In this document: piece by piece, positions 24,230 through 36,078 of the stretch
How the letters are laid out: each line of letters begins with the position of its first letter
Numbering within the stretch: the stretch's first letter is position 1
Assembly: GCA_035578155.1 (NCBI GenBank)
Contig: JAPWDM010000008.1
Span: 26,126,598 to 26,190,597 of the forward strand
Source: Brachynemurus nebulosus
Lineage: Eukaryota > Arthropoda > Insecta > Neuroptera > Myrmeleontidae
DNA: 64,000 bases
Direction: 5' to 3'
Notes under the pieces: generated by a model
Databases searched by the model: none
Seen by the model: the letters and a program-made list of their open reading frames with translations, nothing else
Told to the model about the DNA's origin: nothing
Program-made: the position numbers and the translations under genes

Positions 24230-26110
24230 TTTATATAAATAAAATAATTATTACAAAAAAACAAAAAAAAAAAAAACAAAAAGCCCGGCTACGAAAAACA
24301 AAAACCAACAATAAACAAGATGAAATAAAAAATAATAAATAAAAATGAATAAAAAAGTAAAGCAGTCGGAGGCATACATATTGTACCAGGTTAAATACAA
24401 ATGACTGATGCCTCTGACTGCTTTTTTTTTTGGATGTGGCTATTTATACATGCAGTATGTATAACCAATTGGCTATTTATACATACAGGATGTATACGCA
24501 ATTGGCTATTTATACATACAGTATGTATACGAAATTGGCTATTTATACATATATAGTATGTATATGAAATTGGCTGTTTAATACATATAGTCAGCTGAGT
24601 ACTGGTTTGTACCAAGTCAATTTTAAAAAAAAATTTTCTGATAGTGGTTTCGGCTTCCTCAATGTCCAAAACTAACAAAACAACTATCTAGAAAAAATAT
24701 TTAAAAAGTTGACTTGGTACACACCAATATTTAGCTGACGATATGTGTATACTGAAAATTAATATTTTTATAATAACTACACAATTATAATAACCGAATA
24801 CCTCCGATTGAGCTGAATTATTTTTTTACATAATCTTTTTGGCTTAAGAAGTTATCCCCTAAGCGGATTTTTGGCGACGCGGACCGGAAGGGTATTTTTC
24901 TACCCTTCGAATTTCAAGCCTAAGGGTTACTAAAAGATGTTTTCCGTTACCATAGTAACAAAAAATAAAGATCGATTCTTATGGAACTTGGTGAGTAGCA
25001 CAAAAAAGAAAGAATGAAGTTTTTCAATATTTTGCTTAGTTTTCGTGATATTACGTGTCAAATTTGTCAAACTTACTATATTGGATAGACAATTATTGTA
25101 GGTATATTACGGCTTGTATTGATAGAAGTAAGTGGAAAATGGACCGGACGACATCACTGAAACCTCATTTTCAGGAAAAGGGTAATTAAATAATTTTGAA
25201 GTGATTACACGCCGAGACACATTTATAAATAATTACCCTTTGCCCAAGAAAGAGGTTTCATTGGTGATGTCCCGTTCATTTTTCACTAATTTCTATGAAT
25301 AAAAACCAAAATATACCATTCAAAAATTATATTTAAAACTGAGTTTATATTCGTAAAAATTGATATTACGTATATGTGTATGTGTATGTGTGTAATATAC
25401 AATCCATTATCTCATAGTAAGTTTTAGAAATACAACACATATTATCTCGAAAACTAAACAGGATATCGAAAAAATTTGTTCTTCCTTTTTTGTTCCACTT
25501 ATCAAATTCTATAAGAATCTGCCTCTATTTTTTATTACCATAATAAAGAAAACCTTTTTTTAGTCCTCAGATATGCAACTTCCGGTTCGCGCCCCCAAAA
25601 ATCCGTTCTTAAGCTAAAAAAATTATACAAAATTCAATCGGTGGTACGCGAGAAATTCGTTATTATTAGAATCGATAAATTTGTTATTATAAGTTATTTT
25701 ACTGTCACCAGTGGAAAAGTCCATTTTAATACATGCACCACGAAATTTGGACGATATTTTTGGTGCTCAATGTGCGCAGTATACATCAGAAATCATACGG
25801 TAATTGTGAATAAGTAGTCAACTGCGTATACATACTGCATGTTTAAACAAAATATTTCATATACATACTGTATGTATAAATAGCCAATTTCGTATACATA
25901 CTGTATGTATAAATAGCCAATTGCGTATACATACTGTATGTATAAATAGCCAATTGCGTATACATACTGTATGTATAAATAGCCACATCCTTTTTTTTTA
26001 TTCATTTTTATTTATTTATTTTTTTTTTATTTCATCTTGTTTATTGTCGGTTTTAGTAACTTGCAAGAGGGTTTATTTTCTTTTTTGTAATAATTATTTT
26101 ATTAATAAAG
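24230..26110. mobile_element. ~1.88-kb giant palindrome / foldback element with 33-bp repeats in its arms
   Basis: The left half is mirrored by the right half along most of its length. Outer arms: about 24230-24350 against 25997-26110 (AATAATTATTAC with its complement; ATAAACAAGATGAAATAAA with its complement). Next: 33-bp tandem units containing ATACATACTGTATGTAT in both arms (about 24445-24600 and 25827-25984, about five each). Then TTCTTATGGAACTT-type sequence at 24980 against AAATTCTATAAGAA at 25505; CGGACGACATCACTGAAACC at 25146 against GGTTTCATTGGTGATGTCCC at 25255. The centre is near 25215. The left arm has an extra 62-bp hairpin (24361-24422, GCAGTCGGAGGCAT paired with ATGCCTCTGACTGC). 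Tandem repeats in the inverted ends resemble the foldback class of insect elements. Confidence 0.85.
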
Positions 26111-28862
26111 TGTACTCTTTCTTTCACGCTATTAAAAGTTGCCACTGAGTTTCCGAATGACAGCAGCGGTGATTCATGTTATACCAGTGGTGTGTTTTAT
26201 TTACTATCTAAGCTACTTTTATGCATTGAGTTTTACGGTAATCGAGTCTTTTATATGGACAATGGATAATTTTTGATGGAAAATCAATTCTAAATAAGTT
26301 ATTATGAGTTTAAAGATTTTCTTTTGGGCTTATGGGCGTGGCTTTTCTTTATTAAAATATGGAAACCCTACTAGCACATGTACTTTATCTACAGGACTAT
26401 TAAAAACGGGACACACGATATGTATATTCAATTTGAAACTGAAAACTAGAATAGGTTGATACAGTGACTTTTTCCAGCTATCCGTGTTTCCTTCGGTTGT
26501 TATAATTTTCTGTAATACAGTAGCCCGTCTTTGATCACTGATGACAAGTTATTATAATGGGATTTGTCGAATAACAGTAAAAAATGCGGTGTTGAAAAAT
26601 TAGACATTGTCCCAAGTATAAACAGTTTCATAATTTATCATTTTTCTTTAATATCGTCCTGATTACTATTTATGTAAGACTAATGTTAGTCCACTTCTTT
26701 TCAATCATTTTTTTAGGTCACGCCTATTTGACGGAATCCAATAATTGTATTTTTTTTCTTGATATTATTAAGGTATATTTCATGCTATAGTTTAATAGTT
26801 TTTTATTACTCATGCGGGAGAAGTACTAACTTGGCGCACACATTTCTCTACGCAAAATAGCTGTTTGCCCACTGTACGCTTCTCACATACTTTTTTGCGG
26901 GCGGAAAGTAACTTTCTACACGCAAATTGACAATAAAACACGCAAAATCTAATCAAAACACGCAAAGCCGTCTCTTGATTTTTCATTTAATAAATATTTC
27001 ATAATTATTTCTATAGAAGCCACCAACAAAATAATTTAAACAAGATTTAATTCAGAAAAAAGGCGAACACTAAAAATATTATTTTAAAAAGTAATAAAAA
27101 TGCCAAAAATAGTAATAATAGAAAAAAGTATGTGAAATTCGTAATAAAAAATAGTATGTGCAACTCGTGCCGGATTGTCGATAGCCGATTCAAGCGAATG
27201 AGAACGAATTTCGCTTTCGTGGGCAATCGACAATTTCCCACATTTATTGCACAATATACTATAATAATTCAGGATATTTTTAATAGTTGAGTCTCTTGAT
27301 ATCTCTATCTCTTATATAGGTATATACGCATATAGGCATATCTCTTATATAGGCCAAATATTCTCTTCTCTCTCTTTAATGCTGATAAATATAAGACTTT
27401 TTTAAAAATATTAGCACTGATATCCCAAATTATTATTTGTATTTCCTTTTTCCTTTCAGAAAGTACTGTTCTTTTAGAACTTTTAAAGCTTCAACAGTTT
27501 CATTTGTATTTCTGCCTATTTTGTTGATTCTTGTAAAGTATGGGATACATATTGTAAAACATATTGTAAATTTTTGGGAGAATAAAAACGGTAATGCTGA
27601 CAATTAATTATTCAATCTAGGTATAAATTTTCTGTTTACTGACGTAGATATATGTGTTAACAGCTGACAGATCTTGAACAGATCCAATATGAAATACTCA
27701 AATTAATTACGATTATTTACTTCATTTTTGTTTGACATATATGACAATTAGTTAAATCTAGTGAAACTGAGATTTTGTTGTCAGGCTCGAATTTCTGTAT
27801 TTAAGTTGATATAAGGCATTGATATTTTTTTGCTACTTGTAAAAACTGTTTTGAAAACACGGATTTCTAACTGCTTATTGTCTTAAAACTACTTATTATT
27901 GGAAGTGCTTAACTGATCCTGAGTAACTATCTTGTCTTAATTACTAAGCTTTGAGAACTAAAGGTTTCCATCAAAAAAATGAAATATGTGTAAGAAGTTA
28001 TGGGAAAGAATAAGATTAAGCACTAGAGATCAAAGCAGTGGAGAGAAATGACGGGCCCCGAGAATAGCACATTTTTTAAATATTTCTCCTCACAAAAGTA
28101 AATAACGAGTAAGAAAAAAGTTTTTACTTTTTTCCGGGACTCTACTGACCGCTACGGGCTCCCTCTTCCAGTCAGGGACCCGGGGCTATAACTTTGACTA
28201 CCTCACCCTCTCGTCGGGCCTACTAGAGATTTACTAGGCCTTAGCCCAGCATCGCACGTAGGCCAGGCACTCATGTCTGACGAAAATTTTAAAGGGAATT
28301 ACACTAAAGACCCATAGTTTCAAGATTTCATAACTCGTCTTTTTTTACAGCCTATAGGTAAGTGTTGTGTAGTTATGTTTTTTAGGCTATGAGAAAATGA
28401 TCAATATGTAAACTTGCCAAAATAAGCTTTTCCAATTTTCTTCAAATTAATTACGATGGAAGACAAAGTCAGTCACCGCTATTCTTATAATCTTAAAAGT
28501 TTTGTATCCTTGAATAATTCTTGAAATAGTAGCAATGGCCGTTTCAATTTTTATATCACTTTATGCAATTATTTCCTTTTAAATCTTAGTTCCTTATCAT
28601 TTTCACTATCACTATATATAAATAAAGTACAGAAAAATAATGACGGGTAACCATAGCTATAGGAAAGTAGTCTGAAGAACTTGACAGTACTCTGAAGAAG
28701 GATATGGTTAACATAAAATAGAAATAGAGATGACTGCTGTAGGAAGAAATAAAAGTCTCTAATTTTCTTACTCATTAAGCTTTAACCAGCACTCCCACCA
28801 ACATTAGGATTTTATATGAAAAATAGTTGTCCTCGTTGGTTATGTACAGCATAACTTCTTAT
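26111..28862. other. Intronic DNA with minor repeats
   Basis: No exon recognised. ACACGCAAA-type phrases recur four times at about 26861-26970. An inverted pair ATTGTCGAT/ATCGACAAT brackets 27175-27235. A GC-richer patch at 28040-28270 (with GACGGGCCCCGAGA and GGGACCCGGGGC) may be a decayed transposon. Confidence 0.35.
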
Positions 28863-29266
28863 TAGGGATGTTATGGATATTCGTAACCGTAATCGAAACT
28901 ACCGGATATCTGAAATAATTATATATTCGAAACCGAAACCGTATCCGAAAATAAAAGTTTCGGATTTGTTTCGAATAATAACAGACAACTGGCATTGAAA
29001 AATTGAGGTTAAATCGAAGAAAATTCTTGCTGCATGTATTTCTCTTGATAGATTTTCGATCATTTATGTTTGGCGTTCACTTTTTGAGGTAAAATTTTAC
29101 CCTTTTTAATAAAAAAAATGTTCATTGAAAGCAATTATCCGTAACTGTAATCGTATCCGAAACATTATCCGATATTATTACATATCCGTAATCGAAACCG
29201 AAAAAATTGTTTTTAAGTATCCGTATCCGTATTCGTATTCGAAATTTCATATCCATAGTATCCCTA
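28863..29266. mobile_element. 404-bp hAT-like MITE with perfect 8-bp target duplication
   Basis: Flanked by CTTCTTAT at 28855-28862 and 29267-29274. The left end TAGGGATGTTATGGATAT pairs with the right end ATATCCATAGTATCCCTA. Interior is rich in CCGTAACCG and CCGTATCCG phrases. An 8-bp duplication plus short ends is characteristic of hAT. A damaged second copy is at 21834-22211. Confidence 0.88.
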
Positions 29267-29447
29267 CTTCTTATGTACAGAAAAACTCCGCTACAGATCG
29301 TAAAAAAAGCTTTTTTATGCGGTAGATCCGGACCGCATAAAAAAGGTTTCATAAAAAATACATAACTGAAAACCTCACGATTTTCCTAGGAATTGCTTTT
29401 CTAAACAAGATAAAGAATTAATTTATATATAAGAACATTTTTAAATA

Positions 29448-30307
29448 GGGGAGACAGGGGTAATAAGAAACAAGGTAAAAAAAAAAAACACCAAAAATTC
29501 GAGATAAGACTTTTAAAAAATAAGTAATGATAACTTCAATATATTTATTTCATCACCAATAACTTGTTGATAAGTTTGTAACAGTTTTTGAATCTTCTTT
29601 AGTTAATTAAAAAAAAAATTGCTTTTGAACTAGGTTAAAAGTTCGTGACTTCTCTCCGATTTTATTTTTTTTCTGTTACTGTAATAAGTTTTTGAATATT
29701 TTTGATATGTGATTTGTTGATTGAAAGCATGACAAATAATAAACAATTATTGAAAATCTTAAAAACCTTCTTCAAAGCTGGACTCTACTCTTGTCTCTTA
29801 TTATTCCATTTTAAATGTTTGCGGAGTAGTAACCTTAATTTTGTTTTTGAATAATTAAAAATAAATTTCGTGTCCATCTCAAATTTTTTTGTCAGTAAGT
29901 ACATTTTTTATTAACTGGTTAATATTAAAACAAACGTATTTCAGAAACCAAGTTTTGAAACTTTCTTTTTAACCTAAGATATTTTGAGAACGGCTGTAAG
30001 CATATGTAAGTAAAAAGATTTGGTTAAATTCAGAATTTTCTCTAGATATCTGCTATTACTTCAATTGATTTCACATTAGTTTATATGGGCAGCTAGAGGC
30101 GTTATCTCTTATTACCCCAACAGGGGTTACAAAAGACAAGGATTTTCCGAAATATTAAAACATTTTTTTTTTATACCTTTAATTTTATTTTAATAATTAA
30201 AAAAAATTCAAATAGGTTAATTTAATTTATTAAATATGTAGTACTTTTTTCATAATGATTAGATTTGTAATTTAGAGTTACTAAAGTTATATTACTGCAA
30301 TCTCCCC
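29448..30307. mobile_element. 860-bp TA-flanked element with GGGGAGA ends
   Basis: TA at 29446-29447 and 30308-30309; ends GGGGAGACAGGGGTAATAAG and GCAATCTCCCC. The short inverted end and TA flanks fit a Tc1/mariner-like miniature element; AATAAGAGA-type phrases inside are repeated (29800 and 30105). No transposase open frame. Confidence 0.6.
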
Positions 30308-31009
30308 TATTATTCAAATTTAGTGCACTGGTTTTTGCCTCATACTATCTACCTAGATGAGAGAGTAATAAATCAGAAAAATAGTTTTGGTGTTTAGTTA
30401 GTCGGGCATAAAACAATTCAATCCAAAATAAGAAATAAAATATAAAAAAAATTTCTGCAGAATTATTTATTTTTAACTTTCAAATAAGGAAGTACTTTTT
30501 ATTTGTATGAAAACAATATAATAGTTTATGTTGTTGTTAATGAATAAATAAAAGAAAGAATAACAAAAAAAAAATGTTAAAATTAATTAAACTATTGTAA
30601 CATACATACATATGTAGGTATTGAAACAAGTATTGATACATCTGACCATTAACCACCATTCTGCATTTCAAGAAAACATCGAAATCACAATGCAAATTCA
30701 TATTCATAAAATCGTTGTGTTTGTTTGGGTTTTGTATCTCGCGTTTTGTATTTTTACAGATTAATTTTTTAAAATTTAAAAAAAAATCTTTAATTCATTA
30801 TTATATTTCATTTTAAATAACATTATATAAAAAGTGATATTGTTTTTTTTTTTTTTTTTTTTTTTTAAATAAAAATTAATATCTGCGTTAATCTCAATGA
30901 CTGAAATCATATAATGAGCAAATAAAACGCGTTGTGGTTTCAACAAAACAATCTGAAAGTAAAATTCGTTAAAAAATTTCAACCACTCGACTGTGCACGT
31001 ATCAAAATA
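30308..31009. other. AT-rich intronic DNA
   Basis: Nothing recognised apart from a T-run of about 22 near 30844. Confidence 0.4.
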
Positions 31010-31246
31010 CATAGGAAACTCCCATTACGCAATCCACTGGGACCGAATTGCTAAATGAGAAAGTCAAAGATCACGGGCGTCAATGTTTCTGATTTATATA
31101 TTTGTATGATTTACTGTTACAAACTATTACGTAGGCACTAATACATTCAAACATATTTGCTTTAAAACACGGAGGGGTGCCATTATACACATCTTGTGTG
31201 CGACGAAATTGCTAAATGGGAGCGTGCGATATGGGAGTTTCCTATG
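31010..31246. mobile_element. 237-bp TA-flanked MITE
   Basis: TA at 31008-31009 and 31247-31248; left end CATAGGAAACTCCCAT is the exact inverse of right end ATGGGAGTTTCCTATG. AATTGCTAAATG occurs in direct orientation near both ends. TA duplication suggests Tc1/mariner-like mobilisation. Confidence 0.8.
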
Positions 31247-31874
31247 TACTTTTCAGTATAGTAGACGTGAGTTATGAGAAGCCTAGATACGGCTTCTGGG
31301 TCCATAAATTTCGAGGTCGTTTCGAAAACCTTGTCACGGGTCGTAGTTGTTCTTTTTACCCACTGTGTAATTTTATTCAGTGAGAGTAACATATGCATAG
31401 GGAAAAAGAGAGCAATAAAAAGTTTTTCTGCTTCTAAGTAAACATCTTTCGGTTCTGTCAAATTTTATTCAAATAATAATGAGACAGAAGATATCGTTTT
31501 TTATAAGATGGTTTTCCTTATTTATATTAATTTATTTAATTTTAGAGCCGATATTTCGTAAAACCGTTGTTAAATAGTTTTTTTTTAGCTTACTTCAGTT
31601 ACCACACCTCCATACATGTTCTGTATTCTGTATAGAATTAGTAAAAGGAAAACAGAAATTAATAAATGGAAAATTATTACTTCAGTTAAAGTTAAAAGCC
31701 ACAAAAACAAAAAATTACTCAAAGATTTTCGGGAAAAATAAAAGAGACGGTTAGGTTTAAGTAACCTTGGATAAGGATAGTAAGTTTTTTTGGTAATTTA
31801 AATTGGAAACTTCTGATAATCTTTGGATTACCGTTACATTATAAAATATGTAAAATGGTGGGAGTGTCGTAAAC
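31247..31874. other. AT-rich intronic DNA
   Basis: No recognised exon or repeat. Confidence 0.35.
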
Positions 31875-32062
31875 AATATTAAGTGGTATACAAGGTTGAG
31901 CATTGTGAGACTTTGCTCAAGTAAATATGAATATGTTGTCATATACACACACATATACATATCTCGGATACACGCAGTATGAGAATTTGTATATAACAAC
32001 ATATTCATATTTACTTGAGCAAAGTCTCACAATGCTCAACCTTATGCATTCCACTTAATATT
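31875..32062. repeat. Palindrome with ~65-bp arms, 48 bp of them perfect
   Basis: Arm 31875-31939 and arm 31996-32062 are inverted; 48 bp, starting AAGGTTGAGCATTGTGAG, are identical. The loop is 56 bp. The lack of divergence between arms suggests recent origin or recent conversion between arms. Confidence 0.9.
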
Positions 32063-32094
32063 ACTTACTTCTTGTTCAACGTTTCCATTGTTTG

Positions 32095-32290
32095 TTGAGC
32101 CGAGTCTACATATAACGAACGAACGCGAACGAATGCGAATAAACGTAAACGAACAAATGTGGACGTAGTTACGAAAGCGAATAAACACGAACGAACAGAT
32201 TCGAACACTCACGAATATTTTCAATTTCTTGTCGGTACATCAAAAAAAAGATTCGTTCGTGTTTGTTTGTGTTTGTTAGATGTGGACGCT
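32095..32290. mobile_element. GAACGAACG-rich miniature inverted-repeat element
   Basis: Left end GAGTCTACATATAACGAACG, right end GTTTGTTAGATGTGGACGCT in inverse orientation; TA follows at 32291-32292. Subterminal sequence is rich in GAACGAA on the left and GTTCGTT on the right. A better preserved end of the same family lies at 34497-34602, so an alternative view is one large decayed element spanning 32095-34602. Confidence 0.55.
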
Positions 32291-32304
32291 TAAAAATTAT
32301 TCTA

Positions 32305-32760
32305 AAGCGGGTTCTACACGATGCTACGAACACCTTCCAACATTGGACGTTCGATGGTTCATCGCATCGTGTGGCCGTTGTTCGAACCTACGAGTGTCCA
32401 ATGTCGAGCGTCAAACATTCGCATTTGGCCATGTCCCGCTCGATGTCGGTATTCTTGCACCGAGTCAAAGGGATGCTTCGAACGTTTGAAGGTCAATGTT
32501 GGTTGCGTTCGTTGGTTCGATTCAGCAGCTGCACGACTCGTTCATGTGAAGAAAGACAACATCAGTGTATAACATTAGAGATAACATCAGACAGATAACA
32601 GCCTCGTCCACTGAATAAACACATCATCATTCGTATTGGATCAAACATTCGATTCACCGTGTAGCAGATACATTCGTCGCACCAACTATCGAACTTAATT
32701 GCCTCAAACGTTCGATCGAACGTTGGAAGGAACGTTCGTAGCATCGTGTAGAACCGGCTT
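32305..32760. mobile_element. 456-bp TA-flanked MITE
   Basis: TA at 32303-32304 and 32761-32762. The left end AAGCGGGTTCTACACGATGC matches the inverse of the right end GCATCGTGTAGAACCGGCTT. Subterminal GAACGTT/AACGTTC phrases repeat. Overlapping open frames of 60-111 codons here are by-products of the GC-richer element. Confidence 0.88.
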
Positions 32761-32762
32761 TA

Positions 32763-33565
32763 GGCTAAGGTCACATTGGAAGCGGGTACGTACGACTTAA
32801 TTGGTCTGATGTAGTCGTGAGACTATTGTCGTCAGATAAAGTGGTCACACAGTTAGCGTATACTTACGTAAATTTATTTTAAAAATGAATCCGTTAAGAG
32901 ATTATTTGTTTCTCGATAATAATATAATTAATTATTATCTGATGAAAAAAGCGAATCGAAATTTTTGGGTTTATGAATTATACAATAGAAGGTCATCTAC
33001 TGACGGTGAATTTAGAAAATAATTTCCACATTTGAAAATAGATAAAAACAGTTTTTTCAATATTTTCGTATGAATGAAGGGACATTTAATGCCTCCGCAA
33101 CCTCTAACCAAAGTTTTCTACAAATTTCTCTGTTATGGTACTCTTTTTTTCTTTGGTTCTCTAATGGTTCCCTTTCAAATATCATAATTATGTATTAATT
33201 TTTCTATATTCATTTAAATATATCCTTAATATATCAAATAATAAGTCTTATAAAATTGTAGTTTGGTACTACAAAAATTGTAACAAATGAAAATATCCGT
33301 CAAAATTCAAATAATATTCATACATTGTATTACTTTTACTTAAGTTGCCTATCTTCTTTATCTTCTACACGTACGACTAGTGCGAAAAAACAAACTTTTT
33401 TGTTTCAGTTTTTAACGCTGACAACTACGTAAGTGCGCGGAAGAATAACTCGTATCTAGTGTGACCAATTTCGTTTATTTGCATTGTTTGTTTCAATCTG
33501 ACGTGTACGTATAAGTACACGTGAGTGATTTGTCGTACGTACCCGCTTCCAATGTGACCCTAGCC
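32763..33565. mobile_element. 803-bp TA-flanked MITE abutting its neighbour
   Basis: Left end GGCTAAGGTCACATTGG, right end CCAATGTGACCCTAGCC, inverted over about 35 bp (including AAGCGGGTACGTACGAC). TA at 32761-32762 and 33566-33567. The left TA is the same dinucleotide that ends the element at 32305-32760. Confidence 0.88.
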
Positions 33566-34496
33566 TAACAATAAACTGAGATAGATAGTTTAAAATAAAT
33601 TTAGTTAGTAATTTAAAATTGATAGATTATTAAAATTGATTAAATTTTGTTCCGATGTCTTGAAATGTTCCTTAAGGTGTTAGAAATATTCTCCTAAAAT
33701 TTTATTTAAAAAAAATGAAAAATCAAAAAGTTATGGGCATTTTAGTGCACGAACTTTACTATAATTCAATTAAAAAAAAACTTTAAATGCTTTTTCTCGG
33801 AAGTACATTTTTTGATATGGTTCCTCGTGTATCACAAAAAGTATTTGAGATATCGACATAAGTAAAAGTGCATATTATTCCTCGATACCGTCATTTTGGC
33901 AGGAACCAGGATTTTTTGGCTCCGTAATATATTTTCAAAATGGTGGCTGTTTATAGTCGGTGATTTTTGAAAATTTATTTTCAAAATGCGATTTCTCGCT
34001 GGTTTTTTTTTCTGAGATCCTAGTTAGTGCCATAACTGTATATGTATATTTTCAGAAAATTCTTGATTTTTTGATATTGGTTCGTTCACTGGGGATTTCA
34101 GAACGCGAGGAACCATCAAGGTGGAAAAATCTTGCACTGCCGACTTCAAAGCCATTTATACTCGGCTCATTTTTTAATTTTTTTAATTTTTTTTTTTGTG
34201 TTCTCAAGACATACAGAAATAATGTTATATATTTAGTTTTTTAATGAAATATTTATTTATATGAAAAAAATAATAAAAAGGTTGATTTTTGATGTTTTTT
34301 TGGGGAATCTCCCTTTAAATCAGTTGGTAAATTAGAGCCATTATAATGAGTTCTGCTTTTAACGAAACCATCTACCAACATCTTTTTGATTTGTTGGTTT
34401 TTAAAAATCGCATGATAAAATAGGCGATAATAATCTTATTGCGATATCTTTCCACTTTAAAATTTATTGAACTTATTTAAATTATTGTGTAGCCGG
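33566..34496. other. AT-rich intronic DNA
   Basis: No exon recognised; a 94-codon open stretch at 33960-34244 has no recognised motif and no supporting signal. Confidence 0.35.
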
Positions 34497-34602
34497 AACA
34501 TAAATGGACATCAACGAATAACGTTAATGGTTCATTCGCATTCGTTTGTGTTTGTTTTGTTCGTTCACGTTTGTTTTTGTTCGTTATATGTAGACCCGGT
34601 TT
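34497..34602. mobile_element. One end of the GAACGAACG-rich element family
   Basis: Ends GTTCGTTATATGTAGACCCG with TA near 34603-34604, inverse of the left end at 32095. Subterminal GTTTGTTTTTGTTCG phrases match the family. The opposite end is uncertain. Confidence 0.5.
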
Positions 34603-34903
34603 TAGATTTTATATATCTGACGTTGTAACTAGAAGGAAGAATTGTAACGTTTTTATAAGATCCACAGCGCTCCCATTAGTTTTGTTTAAACTAATGTTCG
34701 TCTATATCTACAGATACAACAAACATTGATTAATACCTTTCTTAAAGTACGTCCAAATTGCCATGCCGTGTAATGCAAAACGTTCGCGAACAAGGCAATA
34801 ACAGTCAGTTTGGACGGTTATATGCGCACAAACGCAAAATATGAATATATAAAAATTTTAGATAGTACTTATCGGAAACATATTTCTTGCATATGTGCTT
34901 ATA

Positions 34904-35727
34904 CACAGAGAGAAAATTCATATAAAAATTACTGTGCTCAGCACTACAATCGACGTGTAAAAGGCGAACATATTCAATTTTGTACGGTAAAAATATAAAA
35001 ATTATAATTAATCATAGAAAATTTAAAGGATAGAATGTTCTTTCCGTAATATTAGCTCCGTAAAATTTGTAAAACAGCACAGTAAAAAGTTCCATTGCCG
35101 ACAGTTTAATTGTTTTTCTTACAAAAATTACCATGCTGTCTTAAAATAGAAGTAGGAAAGAATAAAAGAAGCTAATAGTAGAAAGAAAGAAAGAGAAGGT
35201 ATCAATGCTGTCACATAGCGAGGCAAGCTGCAGAAAGTATCAACACAATCATATATGAAGGTCACATAGCACGATTGGTGGTGTTGCAAGTAGCTGGTCA
35301 GTTGGTGTGGTGTCGTGTGCTGTCGAAGCAGTGTTCATTAGAATGTCTTGACGGATGGTCATCGTTTAATTCATCATTTTGTTACTCCACTATCTTCAGT
35401 ATTAGAATATATTGTTGCCAATCATTTTTGTATGGATCATAAAGAATCCAAGGTCGGAAAAGATCGGGCATCTTCGAAGTTTTTACAGGTACAGCCGAAG
35501 CAACATAAGATTGCGGGTCAGATGCGCAAATGAAAGAGTACGACAACAAGCATTAAACTATAACATATATGCATAAGAGTGTGATAGAAGTTGTGTTACC
35601 ACATTAAATTTTACCATGCTATAATATATTTTTTACTTTGGTCGTCGATCGCGCACGCATTAAAAGAGAGCATGGTAATTTTTCTGAAATTTTATCTACA
35701 AAAATTATATGATTTTTCTCTCCGTGT
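34904..35727. mobile_element. 824-bp relative of the 17315 foldback element
   Basis: TA at 34902-34903 and 35728-35729; ends CACAGAGAGAAAA and TTTTTCTCTCCGTG. The first ~85 bp match the arm of the element at 17315 (ACTGTGCTCAGCACTACA, GGCGAACATATTCAATTTTG). Internal phrases such as AAAATTACCATGCTGT near 35125 and ACCATGC/GCATGGTAATTTT near 35615-35680 are further inverted fragments. No transposase seen. Confidence 0.7.
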
Positions 35728-36078
35728 AGAAATCTTAAATTTACAACAATTTATATTTTATATTTTCGCCTGCAGTTGTATTTTTTACATTATTAATTAA
35801 ATTGTCATCTTAATACAATAATCTTTGTGTGAGCGCTCAAAAAATCGTAAAAAAATTATATGTTTTATATCAATTCTAACATATTGTGGGAGCGCAGAGA
35901 AAGATGTAAGTAGCGTTCTTCACAGCAGGTTGCACTGCTAACTTTTGTTCTTTGCGATTCTGGTACATTACCAAAACACTATTTTCACCAAAAATGAAAT
36001 TATTCGTCCTTTTTATTTTTCATGAAAAATAATTAGAAAGCTATTTTTTTTATTAATACATTTAAATACTAGCTAACC

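Noticed and set aside
25793..26005. Open frame encoding repeated QYVYAIGYLYI peptides
   Set aside because: Product of the 33-bp (11-codon) tandem repeat in the giant palindrome; the mirrored arm gives the reverse frame at 24391-24678.
28040..28270. GC-rich patch resembling a short stretch near 1180-1210 (GCGGGCCC)
   Set aside because: Similarity too short to define an element.
32263..32598. Three overlapping open frames of 69-111 codons
   Set aside because: All lie in the GC-richer MITE at 32305-32760; no start context, splice sites or motif.
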